Shown piece by piece: positions 43,313 to 51,944 of a DNA stretch of 64,000 nucleotides. Source of the DNA: Variovorax sp. Root411 (GTDB lineage Bacteria > Pseudomonadota > Gammaproteobacteria > Burkholderiales > Burkholderiaceae_C); contig NZ_LMDW01000012.1 of NCBI RefSeq assembly GCF_001425205.1, forward strand, positions 335,479 through 399,478, read 5' to 3'. A program made the position numbers and the translations under genes. The notes beneath the pieces were generated by a model. That model worked only from the letters and a program-made list of their open reading frames with translations, searched no databases and was not told the DNA's origin. Each line of letters starts with the position of its first letter. Positions within the stretch are counted from its first letter, which is position 1.

Positions 43313-43549
43313 GTTCGGGGTGCGTGCACAGGCCACCGGGTACTCCCCTCCGCGAATGTCCCCCGCCTTCGGCTCCTCCTTTATTCCGCTGCGGGGAGCA
43401 CCCGGTGCCCTGTGCACGAGGGCACGCTGTTGGTTTGCAGCCGATCAACCAGTGCTCTGAACGATCACGCCGATGGGGTGCCTTGCGCAGCGAAATAAAG
43501 GAGGAGGCCGCAGGCCGGGGGACATTCGCGGAGCAAGGTACCCCGTCGT
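43313..43549 (+). repeat. Dispersed composite hairpin element, copy C (between glcD and glcE)
   Basis: It starts GTTCGGGGTGCG. The T module (43324-43417) has arms GTGCACAGGCCACCGGGTAC and its complement around the core with apical GCC-TTC-GGC. A spacer with GGGCACGCTGTTGGTT and AACCAGTGCTCT follows. The K module runs from 43462 with apical GGCC-GCA-GGCC and stops at about 43549, its outer right arm lost, 8 bp from the glcD stop. With flanks it fills the whole 257-bp gap 43300-43556. Confidence 0.88.
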
Positions 43550-43556
43550 CGCCATG

Positions 43557-45059
43557 TCAGAACCTCGGCAGATCCGGATGCTGCAACTTCCCCCCGCGCA
43601 CCACCTGCTTGCCGTACTCGGCGCAGCGCTGCAGTGTGGGAATCACCTTGCCGGGATTCAACATGCCCTCGGGATCGAAAGCTCGCTTCACGCCGAACAT
43701 CTGCTCGTTCTCGGTCGCCGTGAACTGCACGCACATACTGTTGAGCTTCTCCACGCCCACGCCGTGCTCGCCCGACACCGTGCCGCCCATCGCGACGCTG
43801 GTCTCGAGGATGTCGGCGCCGAACAGTTCGCAGCGGTGCAGCTCGTCGGGGTCGTTCGCATCGAACAGCACCAGCGGGTGCAGGTTGCCGTCGCCCGCGT
43901 GGAACACGTTGCAGCAGCGCAGGTTGTATTTTTTCTCCATCTCCTGGATGGCCAGCAGGATGTCCGCGAGACGCTTGCGCGGGATGGTCGAGTCCAGGCA
44001 CATGTAGTCGGGGCTGATGCGGCCCGAGGCAGGAAACGCGTTCTTGCGCCCGCTCCAGAACTTCATGCGCTCTTCCTCGCTGTTGCTGCATGCGATGGCG
44101 GTGGCGCCGCAGCTGCGAAGCACGGCGGTCATGCGACCGATTTCTTCTTCCACCTCTTCGGGCGTGCCATCGGATTCGCACAGCAGAATGGCCGCCGCGT
44201 CGAGGTCGTAGCCCGCGCGCACGAAGTCTTCGACGGCGGCGGTCATGGGCTTGTCCATCATCTCCAGCCCCGCCGGGATGATGCCGGCCGCGATCACCGC
44301 GGCCACCGCGTCGCCGGCCTTTCGCACGTCGTCGAAGCTGGCCGTGATGCAGCGCGCGAGCTGCGGTTTTGGTACGAGCTTGACGGTGACCTCGGTGGTC
44401 ACGGCCAGCATGCCTTCGCTGCCGATGACCAGCGCGAGCAAGTCGAGCCCCGGCGCGTCCAGCGCCTCGCCGCCGAACTCGATGGGCTCGCCTTCGGCCG
44501 TGAAGCCGCGCACGCGCAGCACGTTGTGCAAGGTCAGGCCGTACTTCAGGCAGTGCACGCCACCCGAGTTCTCGGCCACGTTGCCGCCGATGGTGCAAGC
44601 GATCTGGCTCGACGGATCGGGCGCGTAATAGAGGTTGAAAGGCGCGGCCGCCTCGCTGATGGCGAGGTTGCGCACACCGCACTGCACCGCGGCCGTCCGG
44701 CTCACCGGATCGATCTTCAGGATGCGGTTGAACTTGGCGAGCGACAGGGTCACGCCCATGGTGTGCGGCATGGCGCCGCCCGAGAGCCCGGTGCCCGCAC
44801 CGCGCGCCACCACGGGCACGCCGAGTTGGTGGCAGGTCTTGAGCACGGCGGCCACCTGCGCCTCGGTCTCGGGCAGGGCCACCACCAGCGGGCGGGCGCG
44901 GTAGGCGGTGAGGCCGTCGCACTCGTAGGGCGTGGTGTCTTCGGCATGCCAGATCAGCGCGTGGGCGGGCAGATGCGCCTGCAGCGCGCGCACCACTTCG
45001 GACTGGCGCTGTGTTTTCTGCAGCGAATCGTGCTGCATGGGGGTGAGCGGCGCATTCAT
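43557..45059 (-). CDS. glcD: Glycolate oxidase subunit GlcD
   Basis: A 500-residue FAD-linked oxidase, the catalytic subunit of glycolate dehydrogenase. FAD-binding wording: VPVVARGAGTGLSGGAMPH and IACTIGGNVAENSGGVHCLK. Catalytic-domain wording: NVFHAGDGNLHPLVLF and GGTVSGEHGVGVEKL. The ATG at 45059 (MNAPLTPMQ) has AGAGGT about 7 nt upstream; the ATG at 45119 is not supported. It is first in the glcDEF operon. The 141-bp upstream region shows no clear operator, though the LysR gene beyond it is a candidate regulator. Confidence 0.95.
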   Translation of the reverse strand: MNAPLTPMQHDSLQKTQRQSEVVRALQAHLPAHALIWHAEDTTPYECDGLTAYRARPLVVALPETEAQVAAVLKTCHQLGVPVVARGAGTGLSGGAMPHTMGVTLSLAKFNRILKIDPVSRTAAVQCGVRNLAISEAAAPFNLYYAPDPSSQIACTIGGNVAENSGGVHCLKYGLTLHNVLRVRGFTAEGEPIEFGGEALDAPGLDLLALVIGSEGMLAVTTEVTVKLVPKPQLARCITASFDDVRKAGDAVAAVIAAGIIPAGLEMMDKPMTAAVEDFVRAGYDLDAAAILLCESDGTPEEVEEEIGRMTAVLRSCGATAIACSNSEEERMKFWSGRKNAFPASGRISPDYMCLDSTIPRKRLADILLAIQEMEKKYNLRCCNVFHAGDGNLHPLVLFDANDPDELHRCELFGADILETSVAMGGTVSGEHGVGVEKLNSMCVQFTATENEQMFGVKRAFDPEGMLNPGKVIPTLQRCAEYGKQVVRGGKLQHPDLPRF

Positions 45060-45200
45060 GCGGCGACCTCTTTCTGCTTTCTTCTGCTCGCGGGATGTCT
45101 CGGGGTTTACTGCACGCACTCTACGGAATTGCGGCGGCCCTGAGTTGACGGATTTTTGCCGGACGCTTGAGAGAACTTTGCGAACGTGGGGATTGGTTCT

Positions 45201-46085
45201 TCAGCGCAGGCTCTGTTCCAGCCAATCGGCGAAGGCTGCGCACTCCCAGCGCTCCAGCGTGCCCGGCTGCCAGCAGATGTAGTGCCGGTGCGGCGACGGC
45301 ACGGCCTGCTCGGACAACGCCACCAGCCGGCCCGATTCGAACCACGCGGCGCCCATCTTCTGCCGCACCAGCGCAATGCCGAAGCCGCTGGCGGCGGCGT
45401 CGTACACGAGCCCCAGGTCGTTGAACTGCGCGCCGATGTTCGGCTCGGGCTGGTCGAGCCCGCAGCTCGCGAACCAGGTGCCCCAGGGTTCGAGGGGGCT
45501 GCGGATCAGCCGCGCGCTGGCAATCTCGGCCGCGGTGCGAAAACCCGTGAACGGCCCGAACTCGTTGAGGTAGCTGGGGCTGCAGGCGGGCACCACCTGC
45601 TCCTCGAGCAACAGCCGGTGCTCGCAGTCGGCGTACCCGCCGGGGCCGTAGCGCACTTCGAGATCGGCCTGCTCGGCCGTCACGTCGAGCAGCGGGATCG
45701 ATACCTGCAGCACCAGCTCGATGTCCGGATAGATGTTGCGGAACAGCTCCAGCCGGGGCATGAGGAACTGCCGGCTGAAGGTGGGCGTGACGGCAATGCG
45801 CAGCCGGGTGGCGCGCTGCGCGGCATTGGCGCCGAGCGGCGTGGCCTGCAGCGCAGCGAGCCCGATGCGCACGTTGGCGAGGTAGACGGCGCCGTCGGCC
45901 GTAAGGCTGAAGTCGCTGCGGCCGAAGAGCTTGAAGCCGACGTGCGATTCGAGCTGGCGGATGCGGTGGCTCACCGCGCTGGGCGTGACGCACAGCTCGT
46001 CGGCCGCGCGGCCCGCGTGCCGCAGTCTTGCGACGGCCTCGAAGGTCAGCAGGCATTGGATCGGGGGGATGTGCTGCGGGGCCAT
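45201..46085 (-). CDS. LysR-family regulator (GcvA-like)
   Basis: A 294-residue regulator with an N-terminal winged helix (LTFEAVARLRHAGRAADELCV, PSAVSHRIRQLESHVGFKLF) and a LysR substrate domain (LRIAVTPTFSRQFLMPRLEL, LLDVTAEQADLEVRYGPG), worded like the GcvA group. It is co-directional with and upstream of glcDEF by 141 bp. It could control glycolate oxidation or the SMP-30 gene; there is no direct evidence. Copy D of the dispersed repeat lies between it and the SMP-30 gene. Confidence 0.88.
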   Translation of the reverse strand: MAPQHIPPIQCLLTFEAVARLRHAGRAADELCVTPSAVSHRIRQLESHVGFKLFGRSDFSLTADGAVYLANVRIGLAALQATPLGANAAQRATRLRIAVTPTFSRQFLMPRLELFRNIYPDIELVLQVSIPLLDVTAEQADLEVRYGPGGYADCEHRLLLEEQVVPACSPSYLNEFGPFTGFRTAAEIASARLIRSPLEPWGTWFASCGLDQPEPNIGAQFNDLGLVYDAAASGFGIALVRQKMGAAWFESGRLVALSEQAVPSPHRHYICWQPGTLERWECAAFADWLEQSLR

Positions 46086-46115
46086 GGCGTCTTAGCTTCT
46101 TTGCGGGGCGATCGC

Positions 46116-46279
46116 GTTCAGGGCGTGTGCACAGGGCACGCTGCTGGTTCGCGGCCGATCAACCAGTGCTCTGGCCACGATCCCGCCGATGGGGTGCCTT
46201 GCGCAGCGAAATAAAGGAGGAGCGAAGCGGGGGACATTCGCGGAGCAAGGCACCCCGTCGGCGGGATCGCGCCCCGAAC
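46116..46279 (+). repeat. Dispersed composite hairpin element, copy D (T module lost)
   Basis: Terminal repeats GTTCAGGGCG and CGCGCCCCGAAC are both present. The T module is missing: the left GTGCACAGG joins directly to the spacer GGCACGCTGCTGGTT ... AACCAGTGCTCT. The K module (46178-46269) is intact with arms CGATCCCGCCGA and TCGGCGGGATCG, both carrying the same A-to-C change relative to copies A and C. The apical region reads GCGAAGC. It accounts for most of the 208-bp gap 46086-46293. Confidence 0.87.
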
Positions 46280-46293
46280 CACGCATTCCACAC

Positions 46294-47226
46294 CTAGTCC
46301 TCAAAGAAGTTCACAGGCAACCCGGGCGTCTCGACGCGCATCGAGATCACCGTGCCCGAAGCGGGCCGCTGCTCGATCTCGGCGGCGGGCCGGCCCTTGC
46401 GGCCGCTGGTGACGAACAGGGTCTTCAGGTCGTCGCCGCCGAAGCAGGGCATGGTCGGGCACTGCACGGGCACCGGCACGGCCGCCACTTGCTGGCCCGA
46501 AGGCGAGAAACGCAACAGCTGCGCGCCTTCGAACATCGCCACCCAGTAGTGGCCTTCGGCGTCGACGGTGGCGCCGTCGGGGCGGCCGCCGTAGCGCAGC
46601 AGCGAGTCTGGCGACCAGCCCTCGGGCTTGGCGTCGAACTGCTGGAACACGCGGGCGTGCGAGAGCGAGTTGCCCTCGGCGTCCCAGTCCCACGCGCGCA
46701 CCACGTGTGCGGGGGTGTCGGCCCAATAGAGCGTGCGGGCGTCGGGCGAGAACGCGAGGCCGTTGGCGGTGGTGGCCTGGTTGGCCATCTGCGTGATGGT
46801 CGGCGAAATGCCGGTGTTGCTGCGTGCGTCGAGGCAATAGAGCGCGGCATTGGCGCGGTCCTTGGCCTCGTTGATCGAGCCGGCCCAGAAGCGGCCCAGC
46901 GCATCGCACTTGCCGTCGTTGAAGCGCATGGTGCTCACGTCGTGCTCCACGCGCGCCATCGCGACCAGTTCGCCGCCCCATTTGCGCGCACGGTAGATCC
47001 CGTCGCGCAATGCGATCACGAGGCCGCCGCTGCGCGCTGGGGCCATGCAGCCGGGCTCGGTGGACAGCGCCCATCGCTCGACCTTTGCCTCCGGCGAGCC
47101 GATGTCGCCGCGCGTGCGCAGCGCGGCGCGGCCGGGAATGTCGAGCCAGTAGAGCGCACGTTCTTCGGGGTGCCAGAACGGCGACTCGCCGAGCTCGCAG
47201 AGGCTGTCTTCGATGGAGGTCCACAT
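46294..47226 (-). CDS. SMP-30/gluconolactonase-family protein
   Basis: A 310-residue beta-propeller lactonase-like enzyme. Metal ligands are suggested by E14 (CELGESPFWHP), the asparagine in ANGLAFSPDARTLYWADT and the aspartate in FNDGKCDALGRFWAG. Members hydrolyse sugar lactones such as gluconolactone or arabinonolactone. No sugar genes are adjacent, so the substrate is open. The ATG at 47226 lies 40 bp beyond the terminator of the amtB operon, so it has its own promoter or uses read-through. Confidence 0.87.
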   Translation of the reverse strand: MWTSIEDSLCELGESPFWHPEERALYWLDIPGRAALRTRGDIGSPEAKVERWALSTEPGCMAPARSGGLVIALRDGIYRARKWGGELVAMARVEHDVSTMRFNDGKCDALGRFWAGSINEAKDRANAALYCLDARSNTGISPTITQMANQATTANGLAFSPDARTLYWADTPAHVVRAWDWDAEGNSLSHARVFQQFDAKPEGWSPDSLLRYGGRPDGATVDAEGHYWVAMFEGAQLLRFSPSGQQVAAVPVPVQCPTMPCFGGDDLKTLFVTSGRKGRPAAEIEQRPASGTVISMRVETPGLPVNFFED

Positions 47227-47265
47227 GGTGTCGCGATTGTGCCCCCGGCCATCGCGGCGGCGAGC

Positions 47266-47302
47266 AAAAAAAAGCCCGCTGGCGCCGGAGCGCTCGCGGG
47301 CT
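47266..47302 (-). terminator. Rho-independent terminator of the TorF-glnK-amtB operon
   Basis: On the minus strand AGCCCGC (47302-47296) pairs with GCGGGCT (47279-47273) and is followed by at least seven T residues (47273-47266). It lies about 110 bp after the amtB stop and reads in the same direction. Between it and amtB (47303-47411) the minus strand shows no gene. Confidence 0.85.
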
Positions 47303-47411
47303 GAACATCCAAAGGAGACTCGCTTGAAAAATCGTTACGAAGATTTGTTCTTGTAAATGTTGGGGATCATTCAGTTGCGAAGCTGCCCGGAAGCAGCCCC
47401 GCAAAAGCAGA

Positions 47412-48845
47412 TCAGCGGTTGTAAGCCGTCTCGCCGTGCGAGGAGATGTCGAGGCCTTCGCGCTCTTCTTCTTCCGACACACGCAGGCCGAGGGTCAGGT
47501 CGGCGATCTTGTAGGCGATGAAGGCCACCACGCCGGACCACACGACCGTGAGCGCCACGCTCTTGATCTGGATCCAGACCTGTGCACCCATCGCGAAGGT
47601 GTCGGGCGTTGCGCCGCCGGTGCCGCCGAGGCCCTTGGCCGCGAACACGCCGGTCAGGATGGCACCCAGGATGCCGCCCACGCCGTGCACGCCGAACACG
47701 TCGAACGCGTCGTCCGCGCCGAGCATGCGCTTCAGGCCGCCCACGCCCCACAGGCAGACCAGGCCGGCCAGCAGGCCGAGCACGATCGAACCCATCGGGC
47801 CGACGAAGCCAGCTGCCGGCGTGACGGCCACGAGGCCGGCCACGGCACCGGACGCAGCGCCCAGCATCGAGGCCTTGCCCTTGTGCAGGCTTTCACCCAG
47901 GATCCACGACAGCGCCGCGGCAGCGGTGGCGAGCACCGTGTTGATGAAGGCCAGGCCGGCGACGGCGTTGGCTGCACCGGCCGAGCCGGCGTTAAAGCCG
48001 AACCAGCCGACCCACAGCAGCGAAGCGCCGACCATGGTGAGCGTGAGCGAGTGAGGCGTGAACGCTTCCTTGCCGTAGCCGACGCGCTTGCCGACCATGT
48101 AGGCACCGACCAGGCCGGCCACACCGGCGTTGATGTGCACCACGGTGCCGCCGGCGAAGTCCAGCGCGCCGTCCTTGCCCAGCAGGCCGCCGCCCCACAC
48201 GATGTGGGCGATCGGCACGTAGCTGAAGGTGAACCACAGCACCGAGAACAGCAGCACGGCCGAGAACTTGGCGCGCTCCGCGAAGGCGCCGACGATCAGC
48301 GCCACGGTGATGGCCGCGAAGGTGCCCTGGAAGGCGACGAACACGTATTCGGGAATCGTGGTCAGCGCGCCGAAGGTCTCCTGCGTGATGCCCTTCATGA
48401 AGATCTTGTCGAATCCTCCGAAGAAGTTGCCGTCACCCGAGAAGGCCAGGCTGTAGCCGTAGATGGCCCACAGGATGCTGATCAGCGAGAAGATCACGAA
48501 GACCTGCATCAGCACCGACAGCATGTTCTTCGAGCGGCCCAGGCCGCCGTAGAACAGCGCGAGGCCGGGGATGGTCATCAGGATCACGAGCAGCGTCGAA
48601 GTCAGCATCCAGGCGGTGTCGCCGGAGTCGATCTTCGGAGCCGGTGCGGCGGCGGGCGCCGCGGCTGCCGCAGCGGCGGGGGCCGCGTCGGCCGCAGCAG
48701 GTGCGGCCGGGGCCGCAGGAGCGGCAGCAGCGGGTGCCGAAGCGGCAGGCGCTTCAGCCGGGGCCGCGGACGTTTGTGCAAGGGCGGTGGTGCCGGCAGC
48801 CAGCACACTCAAACCGAACGCAAGAGAGACAAGCAGTTTTTTCAT
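47412..48845 (-). CDS. amtB: Ammonium transporter
   Basis: A 477-residue Amt protein with a cleavable signal (residues 1-23, ending TTALAQ), then an unusually long Ala/Pro linker (about residues 24-72), then eleven membrane segments starting TAWMLTSTLLVILMTIPGLA. Signature wording: LFYGGLGRSKNMLSVLMQ, and DFAGGTVVHINAGVAGLVGA with the conserved pore histidine and DFAGG motif. The cytoplasmic tail ends DISSHGETAYNR. It is regulated by the P-II protein encoded 29 nt upstream. It imports ammonium under nitrogen limitation. Confidence 0.95.
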   Translation of the reverse strand: MKKLLVSLAFGLSVLAAGTTALAQTSAAPAEAPAASAPAAAAPAAPAAPAAADAAPAAAAAAAPAAAPAPKIDSGDTAWMLTSTLLVILMTIPGLALFYGGLGRSKNMLSVLMQVFVIFSLISILWAIYGYSLAFSGDGNFFGGFDKIFMKGITQETFGALTTIPEYVFVAFQGTFAAITVALIVGAFAERAKFSAVLLFSVLWFTFSYVPIAHIVWGGGLLGKDGALDFAGGTVVHINAGVAGLVGAYMVGKRVGYGKEAFTPHSLTLTMVGASLLWVGWFGFNAGSAGAANAVAGLAFINTVLATAAAALSWILGESLHKGKASMLGAASGAVAGLVAVTPAAGFVGPMGSIVLGLLAGLVCLWGVGGLKRMLGADDAFDVFGVHGVGGILGAILTGVFAAKGLGGTGGATPDTFAMGAQVWIQIKSVALTVVWSGVVAFIAYKIADLTLGLRVSEEEEREGLDISSHGETAYNR

Positions 48846-48874
48846 AATCGTTGTTCTTTCGGGCCTGGACTCGA

Positions 48875-49273
<399 letters not shown>

Positions 49274-49277
49274 TTAT

Positions 49278-50150
49278 TTACAGCGTCTTCGTCAGCGTCA
49301 GGATGAAGCGCGCCTTGTTCGGCGAGTAGGTCGTCTGGCCGAAGGGGCCGAAGCCCAGGTCAATGCCCGGGTTCGCGACGGCGACATACGAGCTCTTCTT
49401 GTTGGCGCCCTGCACCGAGCCGGTCAGCGACAGGCCGTTGCCGAAGTCGTAGCTCGCGCCGACGTTGTAGTCGACGTAGCTCTTGTAGCCCAGGCTGCGG
49501 ATGTCGCTGGACATGTTTGTGTAGCCCACCGCCGCCTTCAGCGTGACCTTGGGCACGATCTCCTTGCTGTACGACAGGTTCAGGTAGCCGGTGTTGGTGC
49601 CCTTCAGGCCCGAGCCGGCCTTGTTGCCTGCGTAGCCGAAGTAGTCCTTCGAGACGGTGTGCGAGTACTTGGCGGTGAACGAGCCGAGCGTTTCGTCGGC
49701 GTAGGTGGCGCCGACGTACAACTCGGTGGTGTTGCCGGCGGAGTTGCCCGGGTAGATGTAGGAGAGCGCACCCACGTCCATGTCCAGCGGGCCGGCCTTG
49801 AACTTGTAGCCGCCGTACACGTCCATTTCGATGCTGTTGCCCTGCAGCCAGTTGACGCTGGAGTTCCAGTTGCCGACATAGAAGCCGCTGTCGCCGAAGG
49901 CGTAGTCGAGGCCGCCCTGGATCGCGGGCTTGAAGCCCTTGGTCTTGGCGTAGTTGTTCTTGCCGATCATGTCCTGGTCCTGGCCGCGGAACTTGTAGTT
50001 CGTGGTGATGGACACGTTGCCCGTGAGATTCGGGGCAGGTGCTGCCGCAGGTGCCGCGGCATCCGTCGTTGCCTGCGCGAGGGCTGCGCCCGACGCGGTC
50101 AATGCAGTGGCCAGAACGATCAGCGCCTGGACGGCGGTACGGTGCGTCAT
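49278..50150 (-). CDS. TorF-family putative outer-membrane porin
   Basis: A 290-residue beta-barrel-like protein. It has a signal peptide (residues 1-25, cleaved near ALAQ), a short Ala/Pro linker, then alternating beta strands starting NLTGNVSITTNYKFRGQDQD and ending with the aromatic/hydrophobic pattern RFILTLTKTL. This matches the conserved proteobacterial family (TIGR02001/TorF) often found with glnK-amtB. It presumably lets small nitrogen compounds cross the outer membrane (inference). RBS GAGGAGT precedes the ATG at 50150. It is the first gene behind a sigma-54 promoter. Confidence 0.88.
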   Translation of the reverse strand: MTHRTAVQALIVLATALTASGAALAQATTDAAAPAAAPAPNLTGNVSITTNYKFRGQDQDMIGKNNYAKTKGFKPAIQGGLDYAFGDSGFYVGNWNSSVNWLQGNSIEMDVYGGYKFKAGPLDMDVGALSYIYPGNSAGNTTELYVGATYADETLGSFTAKYSHTVSKDYFGYAGNKAGSGLKGTNTGYLNLSYSKEIVPKVTLKAAVGYTNMSSDIRSLGYKSYVDYNVGASYDFGNGLSLTGSVQGANKKSSYVAVANPGIDLGFGPFGQTTYSPNKARFILTLTKTL

Positions 50151-50194
50151 CGGGAAACTCCTCGCAAGTGTGTGTGGTGGACCTGGAGGCTCAA

Positions 50195-50210
50195 AGCAGG
50201 GAGCGTGCCA
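50195..50210 (-). promoter_or_regulatory. Sigma-54 (-24/-12) promoter of TorF-glnK-amtB
   Basis: On the minus strand TGGCACGCTCCCTGCT (50210 down to 50195) gives the invariant GG and GC exactly 10 bp apart and matches the consensus TGGCACG-N4-TTGC except for one base. It lies 45 bp before the TorF start codon. Sigma-54 control fits nitrogen-regulated glnK-amtB genes. Confidence 0.82.
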
Positions 50211-50305
50211 AAGTGCACGAATACCGGTCCTCGCACCCACTGGGGGCCGCCTGGGTTGAGAGCCAAATCGTTACAACGTCTGTTGCGGGGTGGTTGCAGT
50301 TATCC

Positions 50306-50357
50306 GGTGCGCCGCACCATCGCGGGTATCTCAAGAACGGGCGCACCATATTGGGGA
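50306..50357. promoter_or_regulatory. Possible NtrC enhancer sites
   Basis: A dyad GGTGCG-C-CGCACC (50306-50318) and a half-matching GCACC-N5-GGGGA (50343-50357) lie about 100 to 150 bp upstream of the sigma-54 promoter, the usual distance for NtrC. The consensus is GCACC-N5-GGTGC; only one half of the second site fits well. Moderate to weak call. Confidence 0.35.
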
Positions 50358-50368
50358 GAGGAAGAAGA

Positions 50369-51913
50369 ATGGGACTGTCTTTGGTGCAAAGCCGCGCTTT
50401 GCTGGGGCTGGAAGCGGCCAGTGTCACTGTCGAGGTGCATCTGGCGAACGGTTTGCCGAGCTTCACGCTGGTCGGACTGGTGGAAACAGAGGTCAAGGAG
50501 GCGCGCGAGCGGGTGCGCTCGGCCATTCAGAACGCGGGGCTGGAGTACCCCAACAACAAGAAGATCGTCGTCAACCTCGCGCCGGCGGACCTGCCGAAGG
50601 ACTCGGGACGCTTCGATCTGCCGATCGCCCTGGGCATCCTCGCGGCCAGCGGGCAGATCGACAACGCCCGGCTGGCCGGGCACGAGTTCGCGGGCGAGCT
50701 GTCCCTGTCGGGCGAACTGCGGCCCGTGCGCGGCGCCCTGGCGATGGCGCTGGCCCTGCACACGCGCGGCGTGGCGACGCGGCTGGTGCTGCCCCTGGAC
50801 AGTGCGCAGGAGGCCGCGCTGGTGCCTGACGGCGAGGTCTACGGCGCGCGGCACCTGCTGGACGTGGTGCGCCAGTTCGTCGCCGACAGCGAGGCCGCCG
50901 CCCAGTGGCCGGACCCGCCGGCCGACGGCTGGGCGCGGGTCCGTGCAGCGCCCGGGGCGGGCGTGCCGCACTATGCCGACCTGGCCGACGTCAAGGGACA
51001 CGCGAGCGCCAAGCGTGCACTGGAGATCGCGGCGGCCGGTGGCCACAGCCTGCTGATGATGGGCGAGCCCGGCTCGGGCAAGTCCATGCTCGCCCAGCGC
51101 TTCGCCGGGCTGCTGCCCGCGATGAGCATCGACGAGGCCTTGGAGAGCGCCGCCGTGGCCAGCCTGGGCGGGCGCTTCGCGACGCAGCGCTGGATGACTC
51201 GGCCTACTTCTTCGCCGCATCACACATCCAGTGCGGTGGCGCTGGTGGGCGGCGGCTCTCCGCCGAGGCCCGGCGAGATTTCAAGAGCGCACCACGGCGT
51301 TCTCTTCCTCGATGAATTTCCCGAATTCGCGCGCTCCGCGCTGGAGGCGCTGCGCGAACCGCTGGAGACCGGCACGATCACTATCTCGCGGGCCGCGCGC
51401 AGCGCCGAATTTCCGGCGCGCTTTCAATTGATCGCCGCGATGAACCCCTGCCCTTGCGGCTACCTGGGCTCCGCGTCGAAGGCCTGCCGCTGCACGCCCG
51501 ACCAGGTCTCGCGCTACCAGAGCAAGCTCAGCGGCCCGCTGCTGGACCGCATCGACCTGCACATCGAGGTGCCGGCGGTGTCGGCGCAGCTGCTAATCGA
51601 CGCCCCGGCGGGGGAATCGACGGAAAGCATCCGCGGCCGGGTGATCGGGGCGCGCGAGCGCGCGATGCTGCGGCAGGGGTACGCGAACCAGTCGCTGCAG
51701 GGCGCAGCGATCGACCGGCACGCCGGGCTCGACGACGCGGCCCGCCGGTTCATGTTCAACGCGGCGTCCAAGCTCGGATGGTCGGCGCGCAGCACGCACC
51801 GCGCGCTGAAGGTGGCGCGGACGATTGCGGACCTGGGCTCGTCGGAGGCCGTGCAGGTCGAGCATCTGGCGGAGGCGGTGCAGTACCGCAGGGCGCTGCA
51901 CAGCCGCACGTGA
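50369..51913 (+). CDS. comM: YifB/ComM-family Mg-chelatase-like AAA+ ATPase
   Basis: A 514-residue ATPase. In order: a Lon-protease-like N-terminal domain (HLANGLPSFTLVGLVETEVK), an AAA+ domain with Walker A at 232-239 (GEPGSGKS) and Walker B (GVLFLDEFPEF), a four-cysteine loop (MNPCPCGYLGS to KACRCTPDQ) and a helical Mg-chelatase C domain. In naturally transformable species ComM is a branch-migration helicase. In others its role is unknown. The ATG at 50369 has GAGAGGAAGA upstream. It is divergent from the TorF operon, so the putative NtrC sites lie just before its start. Confidence 0.92.
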   Translation: MGLSLVQSRALLGLEAASVTVEVHLANGLPSFTLVGLVETEVKEARERVRSAIQNAGLEYPNNKKIVVNLAPADLPKDSGRFDLPIALGILAASGQIDNARLAGHEFAGELSLSGELRPVRGALAMALALHTRGVATRLVLPLDSAQEAALVPDGEVYGARHLLDVVRQFVADSEAAAQWPDPPADGWARVRAAPGAGVPHYADLADVKGHASAKRALEIAAAGGHSLLMMGEPGSGKSMLAQRFAGLLPAMSIDEALESAAVASLGGRFATQRWMTRPTSSPHHTSSAVALVGGGSPPRPGEISRAHHGVLFLDEFPEFARSALEALREPLETGTITISRAARSAEFPARFQLIAAMNPCPCGYLGSASKACRCTPDQVSRYQSKLSGPLLDRIDLHIEVPAVSAQLLIDAPAGESTESIRGRVIGARERAMLRQGYANQSLQGAAIDRHAGLDDAARRFMFNAASKLGWSARSTHRALKVARTIADLGSSEAVQVEHLAEAVQYRRALHSRT

Positions 51914-51944
51914 ATGCGGCTCGGCCGCCCGCGCCGGCGCACTG

